A stretch of DNA of 64,000 bases, from positions 124,001 through 188,000 of the forward strand of contig JASVEC010000017.1 in assembly GCA_030770535.1 (NCBI GenBank), read 5' to 3'. Within the stretch, counting starts at the first letter, position 1, and every line of letters begins with the position of its first letter. A program made the translations under genes and the position numbers. This document shows, one piece after another, positions 43,259 to 53,772 of the stretch. Origin of the DNA: Batkoa obscura (lineage: Eukaryota > Entomophthoromycota > Entomophthoromycetes > Entomophthorales > Batkoaceae). The notes under the pieces were generated by a model that was given only the letters and a program-made list of their open reading frames with translations, made no database searches and was not told the origin of the DNA.

Positions 43259-45021
43259 TTCCTATACTTTCAATTTACTAGATGAAATAAAAAATTAATA
43301 TTAATTAATGCTGATTTCTATTTTGTTTAATTTTAATAACTTAGTATTTGTTATAAAGTACTACAATTACAAACCAAACCAATGACTTTCATATGAAAGT
43401 ACATTACTCTCACTTAATACAATAGTTGATAAAACTAATTCTTGATAATAGAGTCTAAAAATAATAAAAATTAGCGACAATGCATTTGAATAGAGAAGTA
43501 ATACAGCTTAAACTACTCTTTGTTGAGAGTTTAATTCTATCTCAAATTCTATTCAGAGACTCAACTTCGTCCATCAAAGTTTACAATATAAAGTCAGTTA
43601 AATTTTCAATAAGCTTCTACTTCAAGCATTGAACATTTTGTCGAGTTAATAAGGTGTATTAAAAATAATTAGAGGCCGCTTTTGATGTAAAAACTATTTT
43701 ATTTTCTTTAAAAAATCAGTAACAATATAGATCCAAACGATTGGTTACATCAAGTTTTAAAATTTTTATTTCCTGTTTATTTCAACCAGAAAGTTAAAGT
43801 ACAGCCACATTCTTTTTTCAAAAAATTATTAGGATTTTCCTAAAGTAATCTGATCTTTTTAATTTGTACAAAAAATAGATCATAGGCTACAATAGTAATT
43901 TCATTTTTTAAAATTTTGTCAAGAATTATTTTGATTAAAATATTTTAATTTTACTTCCACTAAAACAAGCATTTAACTGTATTCCACAACCACCAATAAT
44001 AGAACATATATTACTTTATTATTGGTTTATAATAACTGTTCAGAAGACTAAAAACTAACGCTATAGCGCAGAATGTTATTTGATTGTTCATAGTAACATT
44101 TTTTAAGTCGGAATTTACCTCTTTTTGGCAATTATGACTAATTTTACAAAAATTAGTTCTATAGTTGCAGTTGGTTGCTTTTGCTACTTGCACCACAAAA
44201 AAGGTCAGATTACTTTAGAAAAACCATAATAATAGGAATTCTAAATTTTAGGCTTAAAAGCATGAGCAAAAAATATATAGTAAATATTTTATAATTTCAT
44301 TCCTTTCAATTTACAAAGTAATTATATAGTATTTTTACAGTTTACTGATCAACTTTACTAAAATGCTAATGATAGAAAGCGTCTTTATTTTCAACTATAT
44401 AAGTTATGAAAAAATAAAAACTCTAAAGTATTTATACACATAAACGTGGACATTTATCAATCTTTTCCTTATATTTAAGAAAAAGAAAAGCAATGGTTTT
44501 TATTTAAAAGAAAGTACTCTATTTACTAATAAGAATTCATTATAAGTTAAAATATTTATTAATGTAAAGCATTTCACTTATTAAAATAACGTGGTCGATT
44601 AAAAATTAATGAGATTCTATTGTTTAAAGGAGTTTTATTAAATATTGGCTAAAAAAGGAAATAGTAGAGCCTTGAGTAAATGAAATGAAATGAAATATAA
44701 GTTATCAGATAAGAATAAGACTAGAATTTTATATTTTGTAAATTCATGGTTTATTAATAATTACTTTGATGAAAAAAAGGAATAGAGTGAGGAAGTACTG
44801 GATTCTATAATGGAAAGTCAAAAGAATGATATATATAACAGTAAAAGAACATACAAGTTGTTTTATGTTTGAATTCCAACTTTTTATTTACAAATCATTT
44901 TAGTTTAATTTTAAATCGATACATAAAAAACTTAGTTATCCTTTGTTCATTTACTAAAAACAGGTGGTTTACAATAAATTGTACCACTATATGGAACAAA
45001 ACCTTAATTCTAATCCAGTTA
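43259..45021. other. Intergenic, AT-rich
   Basis: About 1.8 kb without a recognised feature. Small frames at 44011 (-) and 44869 (+) show no family resemblance. Confidence 0.4.
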
Positions 45022-45030
45022 TATATAAAA
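45022..45030 (+). promoter_or_regulatory. TATA box of amidase 1
   Basis: TATATAAAA 39 bp upstream of the ATG at 45069 and downstream of the in-frame ATG at 44964. This argues for the 45069 start. Confidence 0.5.
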
Positions 45031-45068
45031 ACTCACAAAAAAGTAACAGTTATTTTTGTTATATTAAA

Positions 45069-46664
45069 ATGAGTACTATTAACCTTAATAATAAAACAAT
45101 CCAAGAGTTAAGTTTAGGGATAGTGGAAAACCGATGGAAAGCAATAGAAGTACTAAATCATTTTCAACAAAAAGCACATTTAGCAAATGAAAAAACAAAT
45201 TGTATAACTGAATTTATGGATGAGTATAGTGAAAAGACAGCTGCAGAAATCGATATCAACATACAAGCTGGTAAAAAATATGATTTAAATGAATACCCCT
45301 TATTAGGTATTCCAGTGTCCATAAAAGATTTATTTGATGTAGAAGGTTATGATACCGTTGCTGCATATCAAATAAATATAGGTAAGAAGGCGAATGAAGA
45401 TGCCGGTATCGTGAAACTGATTAAACAGCTAGGTGGTATTCCATTTTGTAAAACAACTATATGCCAATTTGCAATTACAAGTGAAAGCTCAAGTTCTTTA
45501 CATGGTACTACATACAATGCTTACAATCCAAAGTATTCAGCAGGTGGTAGTAGTTCTGGTGAAGGTCCTTTGATTGCTCTAAAAGGGTCCCCATTAGGTA
45601 TTGGTTCTGATATAGGTGGTAGTTTAAGATACCCATCAGCATGGAATGGAATCTATACAATCAAACCCAGTTTTGATATTTTACCTGTGAATGGTAGTTT
45701 TATTTTTGAAAGGGGACAAAGTTTTATTAAAGCGGTGACGGGACCAATGGTTAGTAATATGACTGATTTAAAATATATTTGGGAGGCTTTATTAAGCAAG
45801 GACTTACGAGCTTTCGACCCAAATTGTATCCCATTGGCTAAAATGGAACCATCTATTAAAAAGAAAAGATTTGGTTATTTCACTTCCTGTGATAGTTTAC
45901 CTACTACACCAGCAGTTGAAAGAGCAGTGAATGAAGCGGTACAAGCGTTGGAAAAGGGAGGTTATGAAGCGGTAAAATTTCAACCCCATTCTATGCTGGA
46001 AGTATTTGGTTTAGGTAGTAAGATTTTTGGTGCTAACTCAAGCAAAGAAAGTATTGAAAAAATAACTAATGAAGGGTATCATTCAACCATTCGAGATTTA
46101 ATGTTTTTTACCAAGTTACCAGGAATAGTAAAATTGTTTTCAGAATGGGTTTTAAAATTGTTTGGGGAAGAATTAATAAGCTACGGAGCTAGCATTCAAC
46201 ATCAAAGGAAAGTAGAAGAACTTTGGAAGTTGCAACATGAAGTGGAAAATTATTTTATAGAGTTTACAAAGCATTATGAAGGATTAGATATCGAATTTTT
46301 AATTTCTCCAATACATGCTTTACCTGGCCATAAACATGGTGAATTTATGAGCACTTGTTTTGGCACGGCTTATTCTCTGTATTTTAATATTTTAAAGATA
46401 CCATCAGGTATAATACCAGTTACAAATGTAGATCCTAAAGTGGATTCTTTTGAGTTAAAGGAGTGGTTAAGTGATAAAATCAGTAATGGTCTTAATTTGG
46501 GTAGAAAGGGATTAACGGATTTTTATGGCTGCTATGATGCTACAGAAATGCAAGGACTTCCTGTTGGATTACAAATCAGTTGCAAAAGGTATGAGGATTC
46601 TAAAGTATTAGAAGCTATGAAAATTGTAGATGATACTTTAAAAGAGTTTAAAAAGATGAGTTGA
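45069..46664 (+). CDS. Amidase-signature (FAAH-like) amidase, paralogue 1
   Basis: Single exon, 531 aa from the ATG at 45069. A longer frame from 44964 exists, but alignment with the paralogue at 53772 (MSTINLNNKTIQELSL against MILINLENTPIQEIAN) and the TATA box in between favour the shorter form. The Ser-Ser-Lys triad of the amidase signature family is seen: Lys86 in PVSIKDLFD, cis-Ser161 in AGGSSSGEGPL, and nucleophile Ser185 in GSDIGGSLRYPSAWNG. Length and spacing match fungal and animal fatty-acid-amide-hydrolase-type amidases, which cleave acyl amides to acid and ammonia or amine. There is no N-terminal membrane helix; a hydrophobic stretch near LPGIVKLFSEWVLKLF could associate with membrane. 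A second copy lies 6 kb downstream in inverted orientation. Natural substrate unknown. Confidence 0.92.
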   Translation: MSTINLNNKTIQELSLGIVENRWKAIEVLNHFQQKAHLANEKTNCITEFMDEYSEKTAAEIDINIQAGKKYDLNEYPLLGIPVSIKDLFDVEGYDTVAAYQINIGKKANEDAGIVKLIKQLGGIPFCKTTICQFAITSESSSSLHGTTYNAYNPKYSAGGSSSGEGPLIALKGSPLGIGSDIGGSLRYPSAWNGIYTIKPSFDILPVNGSFIFERGQSFIKAVTGPMVSNMTDLKYIWEALLSKDLRAFDPNCIPLAKMEPSIKKKRFGYFTSCDSLPTTPAVERAVNEAVQALEKGGYEAVKFQPHSMLEVFGLGSKIFGANSSKESIEKITNEGYHSTIRDLMFFTKLPGIVKLFSEWVLKLFGEELISYGASIQHQRKVEELWKLQHEVENYFIEFTKHYEGLDIEFLISPIHALPGHKHGEFMSTCFGTAYSLYFNILKIPSGIIPVTNVDPKVDSFELKEWLSDKISNGLNLGRKGLTDFYGCYDATEMQGLPVGLQISCKRYEDSKVLEAMKIVDDTLKEFKKMS

Positions 46665-46970
46665 ATTTTATTATATTGAACTGTTTTTAGTTACGTGACT
46701 ATTTTTATCTAAATAAAAGCATCAAGTCATTAATTATTTGAGTTTAAAATAGGAATAATTACCCATTAAAAGAAGCATTGTACTAATTATCAAATTGATT
46801 TTTTTAAGTTTATAGTAACCAAAATTTATAACACGAAAGCTATTAAAAGGTATATTAACACTTAGTAATGTTAGTACTATTATTGTTCATTTTAACAAAT
46901 ACATTAAACCCAATGTCGTTACTATTCAAACATTTTAGTGAAGTAAAATTTTCAGCTTTTTATTTAAAAA
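46665..46970. other. Intergenic, AT-rich
   Basis: Nothing recognised before the MITE pair. A short frame at 46868-47050 runs into the MITE and is rejected. Confidence 0.4.
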
Positions 46971-47075
46971 TATGGGAATATATTTTTTTGTTTAAGAATT
47001 TTACTAATAACTTTTCCGCTCAAATAGCGCTTAAAAGATGGAAAAAGTAATGAAGTCGAAAAAAACACCCCATAT
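46971..47075 (-). repeat. Family-A foldback MITE, copy 9
   Basis: TATGGGAATATATTTTTTTG to AAAAAAACACCCCATA, with core CGCTCAAATAGCGCTTAAAA. Confidence 0.88.
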
Positions 47076-47296
47076 ATTTTTTATTAATCAAAAATTATAT
47101 CAATTTTCAAATTATATTATATTATAAAACAATCATAAAAAATTGAACTATCAATTCAATGTCCAAAATACAACTATTGAACTAATAAAAATCTGAAAAT
47201 ATTAAACAAGTAATTGAACCTATTACTACATCCAAAGAAGAAGCTATTAACAAAATAAATACTCCAATTATTGATCTTTATCGTCAATAAGTATTA

Positions 47297-47402
47297 TATG
47301 AGGATGTTTTTTTGGTTTCATTACTTTTTCCATTTTTTAAGCGCTATTTGAGCGGAAAAATTATTAGTAAAATTATTAAATAAAAAAATATATTCCCATT
47401 AG
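47297..47402 (+). repeat. Family-A foldback MITE, copy 10
   Basis: TATGAGGATGTTTTTTTGG to AAAAAAATATATTCCCATTA, with core TTTTTTAAGCGCTATTTGAG. In inverted orientation to copy 9, 220 bp away. Confidence 0.87.
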
Positions 47403-48099
47403 ATTATAACCGATATTTTAATTTACATTCAATGACTCCAACTATATTAAACAATTTTAATAAAAGTGTATCAAATGTTTTATATTAGTTTAACAAGAGA
47501 ATAATTATAATGGCGTTAATTTGATTATTTAATAGTATATTCAAAATTCAAACTTAAAGTAGTAACTATTTAATTTAGTTATATAGGGCTTTTAAATATG
47601 AGGTATTTAAAATTCCATATTATTATTATAAGAATAATTGTATTAAATATTTCCCCTCTTAAAATTAGTTATAATTTTTATTAACAAATTAAATTTATTA
47701 TTATGTTTTAATACTTTATTTCATATTTAATCTTAACGTTATATTTTTTAGTTATATTAAACAATAAAAATTTATTAATTTTTGATCATTTTTTCGATCA
47801 TTAAAAATGACCAATAGCAACTCTAAAAATTCGACTTCATTGGTAAAAATTTTCAAAGTTGAAGTAAGCCCTTTAAAAAAAAATTCTAATCAATTAAGAG
47901 GTTCCAATCCTCGGTACCTACGATGAATATTTCAATATTATAAATTCCAGAGGCTAACAATATAACAAATAATAAAATTTAATGAAGCGTATAAAACAAC
48001 TACTAAATACCTTTAACACCTTTAATTTTTATTTTTTCTTTATAACTACTTAATCTCATTTATTTTTTTTACTCTGGCCAGTAAAAAAAACATCTATAA
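47403..48099. other. Intergenic upstream of the protease gene
   Basis: AT-rich. A C/T-richer stretch at 47970-48085 just before the start is the probable core promoter and leader. No clear TATA box at the usual spacing. Confidence 0.4.
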
Positions 48100-50394
48100 A
48101 TGTATCAACTAATTTTAATAAGCATATTAATCCAAGCCATCAGCAATCATATTATTGATGAAGCCAGTATTAATTTAGGAAAAAAATTTCAAGATAGTAG
48201 TAAAATAGTATTATCCACAGATCAAGATATCACTTTAAAATCAGGAAAACGGTATGAATACCCGTTTATGGCTTTAATTTCAGATCAAAAAACCCAATGT
48301 GGTGGAGCATTTATAAAACAAGATGTAGTATTGACAGCGGCTCATTGTATGAGCGAAGATGTTGATTATAACATAAAAAATTTTAAAGTTATGTTACATC
48401 GTTTTCGATTAGATGTGGATTTAGATGCGGATAACTCGAAGCCATTTTCAATTCAACAAGTAATTTTTCATCCGGAATACAATTTTAATAAAAAATCAGG
48501 CACTCCAAATGATATTGTTATATTAAAGATAAATAACAATAATTTAAAGGAATATTTGGGTATTAATTTGAATCATATGATTACTTTAGATGATGGTAAA
48601 TATTCTAAAGTAGGTGAAGGGGCTAAATTATTAGGTTGGGGTACAACTTATAAACAATTAGAAACTAATAAAAAAGGAAAACCAAGTTTAGTATTAAAAG
48701 AAATGAATTTAAAATTAGTGAATGAAAAGTTGTGCAATTTTGTTGGTTATAAAAGAGGTTATAATTTATGTACTCAAGGTTTATCAGTGGATGATATTCC
48801 TTGTAAAGGGGATTCGGGTAGTCCATTGTTTCATTTATCTGAAGACACTACTTTACCTGTTTTAGTTGGTTTAGTTTCCTTTGGTGATTTAGAATGTAAA
48901 AGTTATTCTGCTTTTGTTAAAATTTCAGCTTATTTGGATTTTATTAATGAATTTGTAGAATTACCTCAATATAATAAATCAATTATTGGGGATACTACTA
49001 CTACTACTACTTCATCAGTAATAAATCAATCTATGGTTACTCTAGAATCTAGTGTTTCTGGTTCTATATCAACTATTTCAACTACTATTATTCCTACTCT
49101 TATTCCATCCGAATCTAAAGCAACAGTTACTAAAACAGCCGTTATAAATGAAACTACACCAACTATTAAACCAGCTGATATTAATAGTCTTTCATCTATT
49201 ACAGTAACAGTAACTGAAAAAGACCCAATGATTACTTCATCAGTTGTTTTAGAGCCAATGACTACTTTTGAAACGTTAAGTAATTCTAAATTAATTCCAG
49301 AGTCTGTGACTCCAACTTCGTTAATTTTACCTTCCACAGAATTTAATTCAATTAAAGTTAAACCAACTGCTAATACTGATGAATTAAGTTCCATTCAAGT
49401 TAAACCAACTAATACAGTTAATGAATCTACCTCAACATTCCCAGAAATGCTTGGAGATCAAAAGGAGTTAATTCGTACTACTTCAATAGAACATGAAATG
49501 AATAAACCAACATCAAATAGTTCAATAAATAGAAGTAATGATAATTTAAAATCAACCTCTATATCGGAAGATGCTTCTATAATGGAATCTTCCAATATTG
49601 TAAAACCAACTTCAATGTCTGAGGATGTTTTAACTATGAAACCTACAGGTATTTCATCCAATGAAACTTCCAACATAGTTCAGCCGACTTCTCTTTCGGA
49701 AGATAATCCTAAAACTGAATCTATTGCTATTGGTACTGAGTTAACAGATGTGGCTACTGAAAGTAGTTCTAATTCGAGGACTAATAATCTTAATCAGACC
49801 TCTATTCCTACTAAATCTAGCTCCATTTTAAAAACTAGTAGCACAGATGATATTGGCATTCCTACCGATATTAGCTCTACTTTAAAACCTAGCATCACTG
49901 AGTTAACGGATACACCTTTAAAAGTTAGTTCTACTTTGAAATTTAATGAAACTGAATTGAGCTCTATTCCTACTGAAGTCGGCTCCAGTTTGGTAACCAA
50001 GAATACCGAAACCACTTCTATTCCTACAGAACTTAATTCTAGTTTGAAATCTAGGGATGTTGAATTAATTCCTACACCAACAGATGTTAATCTTACTTTA
50101 AGTAAATTACCATCCATTAGAGTAGCAACTGGATCTGAATCAATCTTACCAACTGTAGCAACTAGTACTTTAAATTCCTTACCTAGTAAACTCTATAAAA
50201 CAAATAATGCTTCAATTACTTCATCTTTACCATCCACTGCGATGAATACTTCTTCTATACCTTCAATTAATGAATTAGAACCTATTGTTAAAGAGGTAGC
50301 TAAAAATATGGAATCCAATCCAAAGATCAATGATAATCAAATAAAGGAATTAATTCAATATTTACTTCGAAAATATACTCACAGTAAAAAATAA
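48100..50394 (+). CDS. Secreted trypsin-fold (S1A) serine protease with long Ser/Thr stalk
   Basis: Single exon, 764 aa. After a short signal peptide (1-16) the S1A domain spans about 50-285. The triad is complete: His82 in LTAAHCM, Asp138 in PNDIVIL and Ser239 in PCKGDSGSPLF. The residue at the S1-specificity position (six before Ser239, Asp189 in trypsin) is Ile233, so tryptic specificity is unlikely. GDSGSP replaces the usual GDSGGP. Residues ~300-720 are a Ser/Thr/Pro-rich tail with loosely repeated ~20-residue units (for example SIPTELNSSLKS and SIPTEVGSSLVT) and many N-x-S/T sites, a mucin-like O-glycosylated stalk. The end (YLLRKYTHSKK) is basic and has no GPI signal or membrane helix, so wall association through glycans is a guess. 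Expanded S1A proteases are known from insect-associated fungi. Confidence 0.9.
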   Translation: MYQLILISILIQAISNHIIDEASINLGKKFQDSSKIVLSTDQDITLKSGKRYEYPFMALISDQKTQCGGAFIKQDVVLTAAHCMSEDVDYNIKNFKVMLHRFRLDVDLDADNSKPFSIQQVIFHPEYNFNKKSGTPNDIVILKINNNNLKEYLGINLNHMITLDDGKYSKVGEGAKLLGWGTTYKQLETNKKGKPSLVLKEMNLKLVNEKLCNFVGYKRGYNLCTQGLSVDDIPCKGDSGSPLFHLSEDTTLPVLVGLVSFGDLECKSYSAFVKISAYLDFINEFVELPQYNKSIIGDTTTTTTSSVINQSMVTLESSVSGSISTISTTIIPTLIPSESKATVTKTAVINETTPTIKPADINSLSSITVTVTEKDPMITSSVVLEPMTTFETLSNSKLIPESVTPTSLILPSTEFNSIKVKPTANTDELSSIQVKPTNTVNESTSTFPEMLGDQKELIRTTSIEHEMNKPTSNSSINRSNDNLKSTSISEDASIMESSNIVKPTSMSEDVLTMKPTGISSNETSNIVQPTSLSEDNPKTESIAIGTELTDVATESSSNSRTNNLNQTSIPTKSSSILKTSSTDDIGIPTDISSTLKPSITELTDTPLKVSSTLKFNETELSSIPTEVGSSLVTKNTETTSIPTELNSSLKSRDVELIPTPTDVNLTLSKLPSIRVATGSESILPTVATSTLNSLPSKLYKTNNASITSSLPSTAMNTSSIPSINELEPIVKEVAKNMESNPKINDNQIKELIQYLLRKYTHSKK

Positions 50395-50520
50395 CAAGTC
50401 AATATAAGGATTATGATGTTAATAAACATATATAAAATATAAAAATATATATATTTTTATTTATTTTTAAATTTAATATTATTATTTTTATTACTTTTAT
50501 TTATTCTTTCAAAATCAGAA

Positions 50521-50804
50521 TTACCATTTCGGATAACCAAATTGTTTAGTTGCTTGTAAAAAGGGGGCGTATGCTAAATAAATAAATATTATTCCATTAT
50601 AAATATATATTATATAAACTTACTTGTATGACAATCACTATTTTCATAATGTAATAATGCCTTTGGCATCATTTGATTTAAGTTTTTTAATCGATATTCC
50701 GAGCTTGGATGAGTTGATAAAAAACTTAATTTACCAAACATACCATCTAATTGAGACATTCTTTCCCATACTCTTAATGCTATTATAATGTTATTATTGA
50801 TATG

Positions 50805-50885
<81 letters not shown>

Positions 50886-51916
50886 ATTAATTATTATTAA
50901 TTATTATAAATTTACCTTCTTTTGGATTAAAACAAGCTCTAGATGCTAGTATTAAGCCAATTTCATCCGCTTCAATTTCACATTTTCTACTAAATGGTAA
51001 AAATATACCTTTAATAAAAAAATTAATATTGATTATTAATATTGTATTATCGGATTGTTATTATTTACCTAATTCTAAAAAGTACTTATTAAACAAAAAG
51101 GAAGGATCTGTAATTAAAGATATTAAAAAAGTTCCCTATAAATTATTGTTAACTTAATATTCTATTAAAAATAATTATTTACCAAATAAACCAATTGATT
51201 GAAGGACATCTTTTCAGCTGAATGTCGAGCAATTTGATGAGCTACCTAAAATAATAAAAAATAAGAACATTATCTTAAAAAAACATTGTATTATTATAAC
51301 AAACTACTTACCTCATGTCCCAAAATAATCCCTAAAGCATCTTTATTATCAGCTACTTCTAAAATACCAGTGAAAACAAAGATTTTACCACCTAAAAAAA
51401 GCATCATCAATCTTCAATCTTTAATCTTCCATCAATCCATTTCTTTTTTTTTAAAAAACGAAAATTAATTCTACCTGGTAAAACAAAAGCATTTGGTATT
51501 TTATCATGAATGACGTTCACTTCCCATTTTAAATCCAAGCCAGAAACATTAATAATTCGTTCCGCTACTTCTTGTACATATCGACTAACTCGATGATTTT
51601 TATCCACTAATTTATGACCATACTCTGATAATACTTGTTCATACGCTTGTATACTTAACTTTTCTTCTGCTTCTAAACTCATATTGATAAATCTCATACG
51701 CCCACTGATAGGTACGGGCTCAAGATGAACATAGTAGTATACTCCTAATAAACCTCCTCCACCAAAAATAAGTAATCGACTATCAATACCAAACTTCGTT
51801 TTATTGACTGTATTGAAGCGTTGATATTGTTGATTGTTACCGAAATGTCGCAGTTGAGTGGGTTTAATATGGAGAGGTTTAAATGTACGCTGAAGGGATT
51901 TAAATAAAAGTGACAT
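50521..51916 (-). CDS. OMA1: Mitochondrial inner-membrane metalloprotease OMA1 (M48)
   Basis: About seven exons. The first (51916-51475) starts with a basic presequence (MSLLFKSLQRTFKPLH) and a membrane segment (LLIFGGGGLLGVYYYV), followed by PISGRMRFINMS. The conserved NAFVLPGGKIFVFTGIL spans the first intron. The zinc-binding HEVAH is split by an intron between HE and VAH (51391-51312, then 51245-51183) and is followed by QIARHSAEKMS. The third zinc ligand is in CEIEADEIGL, and the C-terminus has STHPSSEYRLKNL. The last exon ends at 50521 (KQFGYPKW). OMA1 is the stress-activated protease that processes Opa1/Mgm1-type dynamins and prohibitin-linked proteins. The intron 50806-50929 is largely ATT repeats. 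Confidence 0.92.
50806..50907. repeat. (ATT)n / ATTA microsatellite in an OMA1 intron
   Basis: About 100 bp of ATT units with periodic ATTA interruptions. It matches the intron position just upstream (in gene sense) of the LRVWERMSQLD exon. Confidence 0.9.
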
Positions 51917-52158
51917 TTTGTCTAAAGTTTGGTTTTATGAAATACAAAAAAAGAAACGTTGGTGACGTAAAATTAAAAATTTTGATTTACTGAAATTTAT
52001 TAGACTTGATGTTTTATTTTCTCTGTTTAAAAAACTTTTAACAAAATTTCATAAAGAACTTAAAAATTATACAAGGTGATCCTAAATAAAATAATTATTT
52101 TTATTGATTTAAAATCTTATTATTAAGTTTTATTATAGTACTCATAATATTTAAATTG

Positions 52159-53772
52159 TTAATTTTTTGATTTAAATCCCTTTAAACATTCATCTACAAT
52201 CTGCATCCCTTTTACTACCTTAAGATCTTGATACCTTCTACCAATGACTTGAATACCAATAGGAATGTCTTTCATTTTAATAGCATCGTATTGACTATAC
52301 ATAGCATGTAAGCCAAGTCTACCTAATTCAAATTGATTATTAAACTTGTTATTTAACCAATCATTTAATTGAATAGTATCTTTATCTGGAATAACTTTAG
52401 TAACTGGGATACAACCAGCTGGTAAATTTAATAAATTAGCTACCATAGAATATCCTGTACCAAACACTACTTTAGAAAATTGTTCATGTTCATGAGTTGG
52501 ATGAGTATGAACTGGACTTATAATAAAATCTAAATTCAATTCATTTAATTGTTGATTAAATTTATCAAACAATAAATCCGCTTGATGATGTAATTGCCAT
52601 AATTGACCAGCTGAACGATTAGTTAAAATATCAAAGGTATTACTTAATATCTTTTCACCCATTAAATTATTTAATATAAAATATATAATAAAATGTAATA
52701 AACTTGGTAATTTTGATAAATTATTTAAAGCAGCAACTGCCTTATCAAACCCTTCATCTTGAATTTTATTAGAGGCTTCTCTATAACTATCCGATCCAAA
52801 TATTTTACTAGTTATATTAAATACTTGATCAATTGGTAATGGATCAATTTCAATAACTTCATATCCTTTATCTTTTAATGCTTTTACAGTTTCTAATACT
52901 CCTCTTTCTACTGCTGGTGTAGTTGGTAACTTATCATAACTACTATAATATCCAAATCTAACCTTTTTATCTTTAACAATATCCTCATCTTCCCTTTTAC
53001 TAATTGGAATACAACTAGGATCTGTCTCCTGTCTATTTTTAGCCATCAACAAAGTTTCTACAAGTAAACCTAAATTTTCCATACTATTTGTCATTGGCCC
53101 AGGAGTTGGTTTAACATAACCTTGACCCGATTGAAATTTAAATGAACCTTTGGTTGGTAAATAACCACTGGTTGGTTTAAAACAATATATACCATTCCAA
53201 GCAGCCGGATATCTTAAACTACCACCAACATCAGTACCGATACCAAATACACTACCGCCTAATTTAATTAAAGGTCCTTCACCTGAACTACTACCACCAG
53301 CTGAATACTCTTTACTAATTGGATGAAATGTTCTCCCATTTACTGGATTAGTACTCTCAGTAGTTAATGCTAACTGACACATATTTGTTTTACAAAAAGG
53401 AATGGCACCCAAACTTTTTACTAATTCAATCATACTACCATCTTTAGTTGCTTTTTTACTTAAATTACATTTTAAGCCAGCAATGCTAGGATAACCTTTG
53501 ATATCTATCATATCCTTTACAGATACTGGGATGCCGAGTAATGGGTAGTCAGATTCATTGAATTCAATACCAGAAGATATCTTTTCATCGAGATCTTTAG
53601 CCAAATTTAGAGCATACTCATCTAAACGTTGAGTTATACAATTGGTTTTGGAATGTGCTTGTTGACTTGTTTCAATGAAATAAGATAAGACATCAACTGC
53701 CTTCCAAGTTCCTTGACGTATGTTGTTAGCTATTTCTTGGATAGGAGTATTTTCCAAATTGATTAAAATCAT
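52159..53772 (-). CDS. Amidase-signature (FAAH-like) amidase, paralogue 2
   Basis: Single exon, 537 aa. It carries the same triad as the gene at 45069: Lys in PVSVKDMID, cis-Ser in AGGSSSGEGPL and nucleophile Ser in GTDVGGSLRYPAAWNG. The N-terminus lines up directly with paralogue 1 and both proteins share the block KTNCIT and the YPLLGIPVS stretch, but many positions differ, so the duplication is not recent. It lies 7 kb from paralogue 1 on the opposite strand, with the protease and OMA1 between them. No signal peptide is evident, so it is probably cytosolic or peripheral. Substrate unknown; fatty-acid amides and small aryl amides are typical for the family. Confidence 0.92.
   Translation of the reverse strand: MILINLENTPIQEIANNIRQGTWKAVDVLSYFIETSQQAHSKTNCITQRLDEYALNLAKDLDEKISSGIEFNESDYPLLGIPVSVKDMIDIKGYPSIAGLKCNLSKKATKDGSMIELVKSLGAIPFCKTNMCQLALTTESTNPVNGRTFHPISKEYSAGGSSSGEGPLIKLGGSVFGIGTDVGGSLRYPAAWNGIYCFKPTSGYLPTKGSFKFQSGQGYVKPTPGPMTNSMENLGLLVETLLMAKNRQETDPSCIPISKREDEDIVKDKKVRFGYYSSYDKLPTTPAVERGVLETVKALKDKGYEVIEIDPLPIDQVFNITSKIFGSDSYREASNKIQDEGFDKAVAALNNLSKLPSLLHFIIYFILNNLMGEKILSNTFDILTNRSAGQLWQLHHQADLLFDKFNQQLNELNLDFIISPVHTHPTHEHEQFSKVVFGTGYSMVANLLNLPAGCIPVTKVIPDKDTIQLNDWLNNKFNNQFELGRLGLHAMYSQYDAIKMKDIPIGIQVIGRRYQDLKVVKGMQIVDECLKGFKSKN

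Noticed and set aside
44964-45068. Longer N-terminus for amidase 1 (start at 44964)
   Set aside because: A TATA box lies between this ATG and the one at 45069, and the paralogue at 53772 aligns from the second ATG. The extra 35 residues are not a plausible presequence.
48980-50120. Minus-strand frames of 72-122 codons opposite the protease tail
   Set aside because: They are shadows of the repetitive Ser/Thr-rich coding sequence on the plus strand, with no domain and no promoter.
51407-51474. OMA1 first exon reading on to a stop at 51407 (lysine-rich end)
   Set aside because: This is intron sequence: a GTAGAA donor at 51474 and a T-rich acceptor at 51392 join LPG to GKIFVFTG in phase, giving the conserved OMA1 motif.
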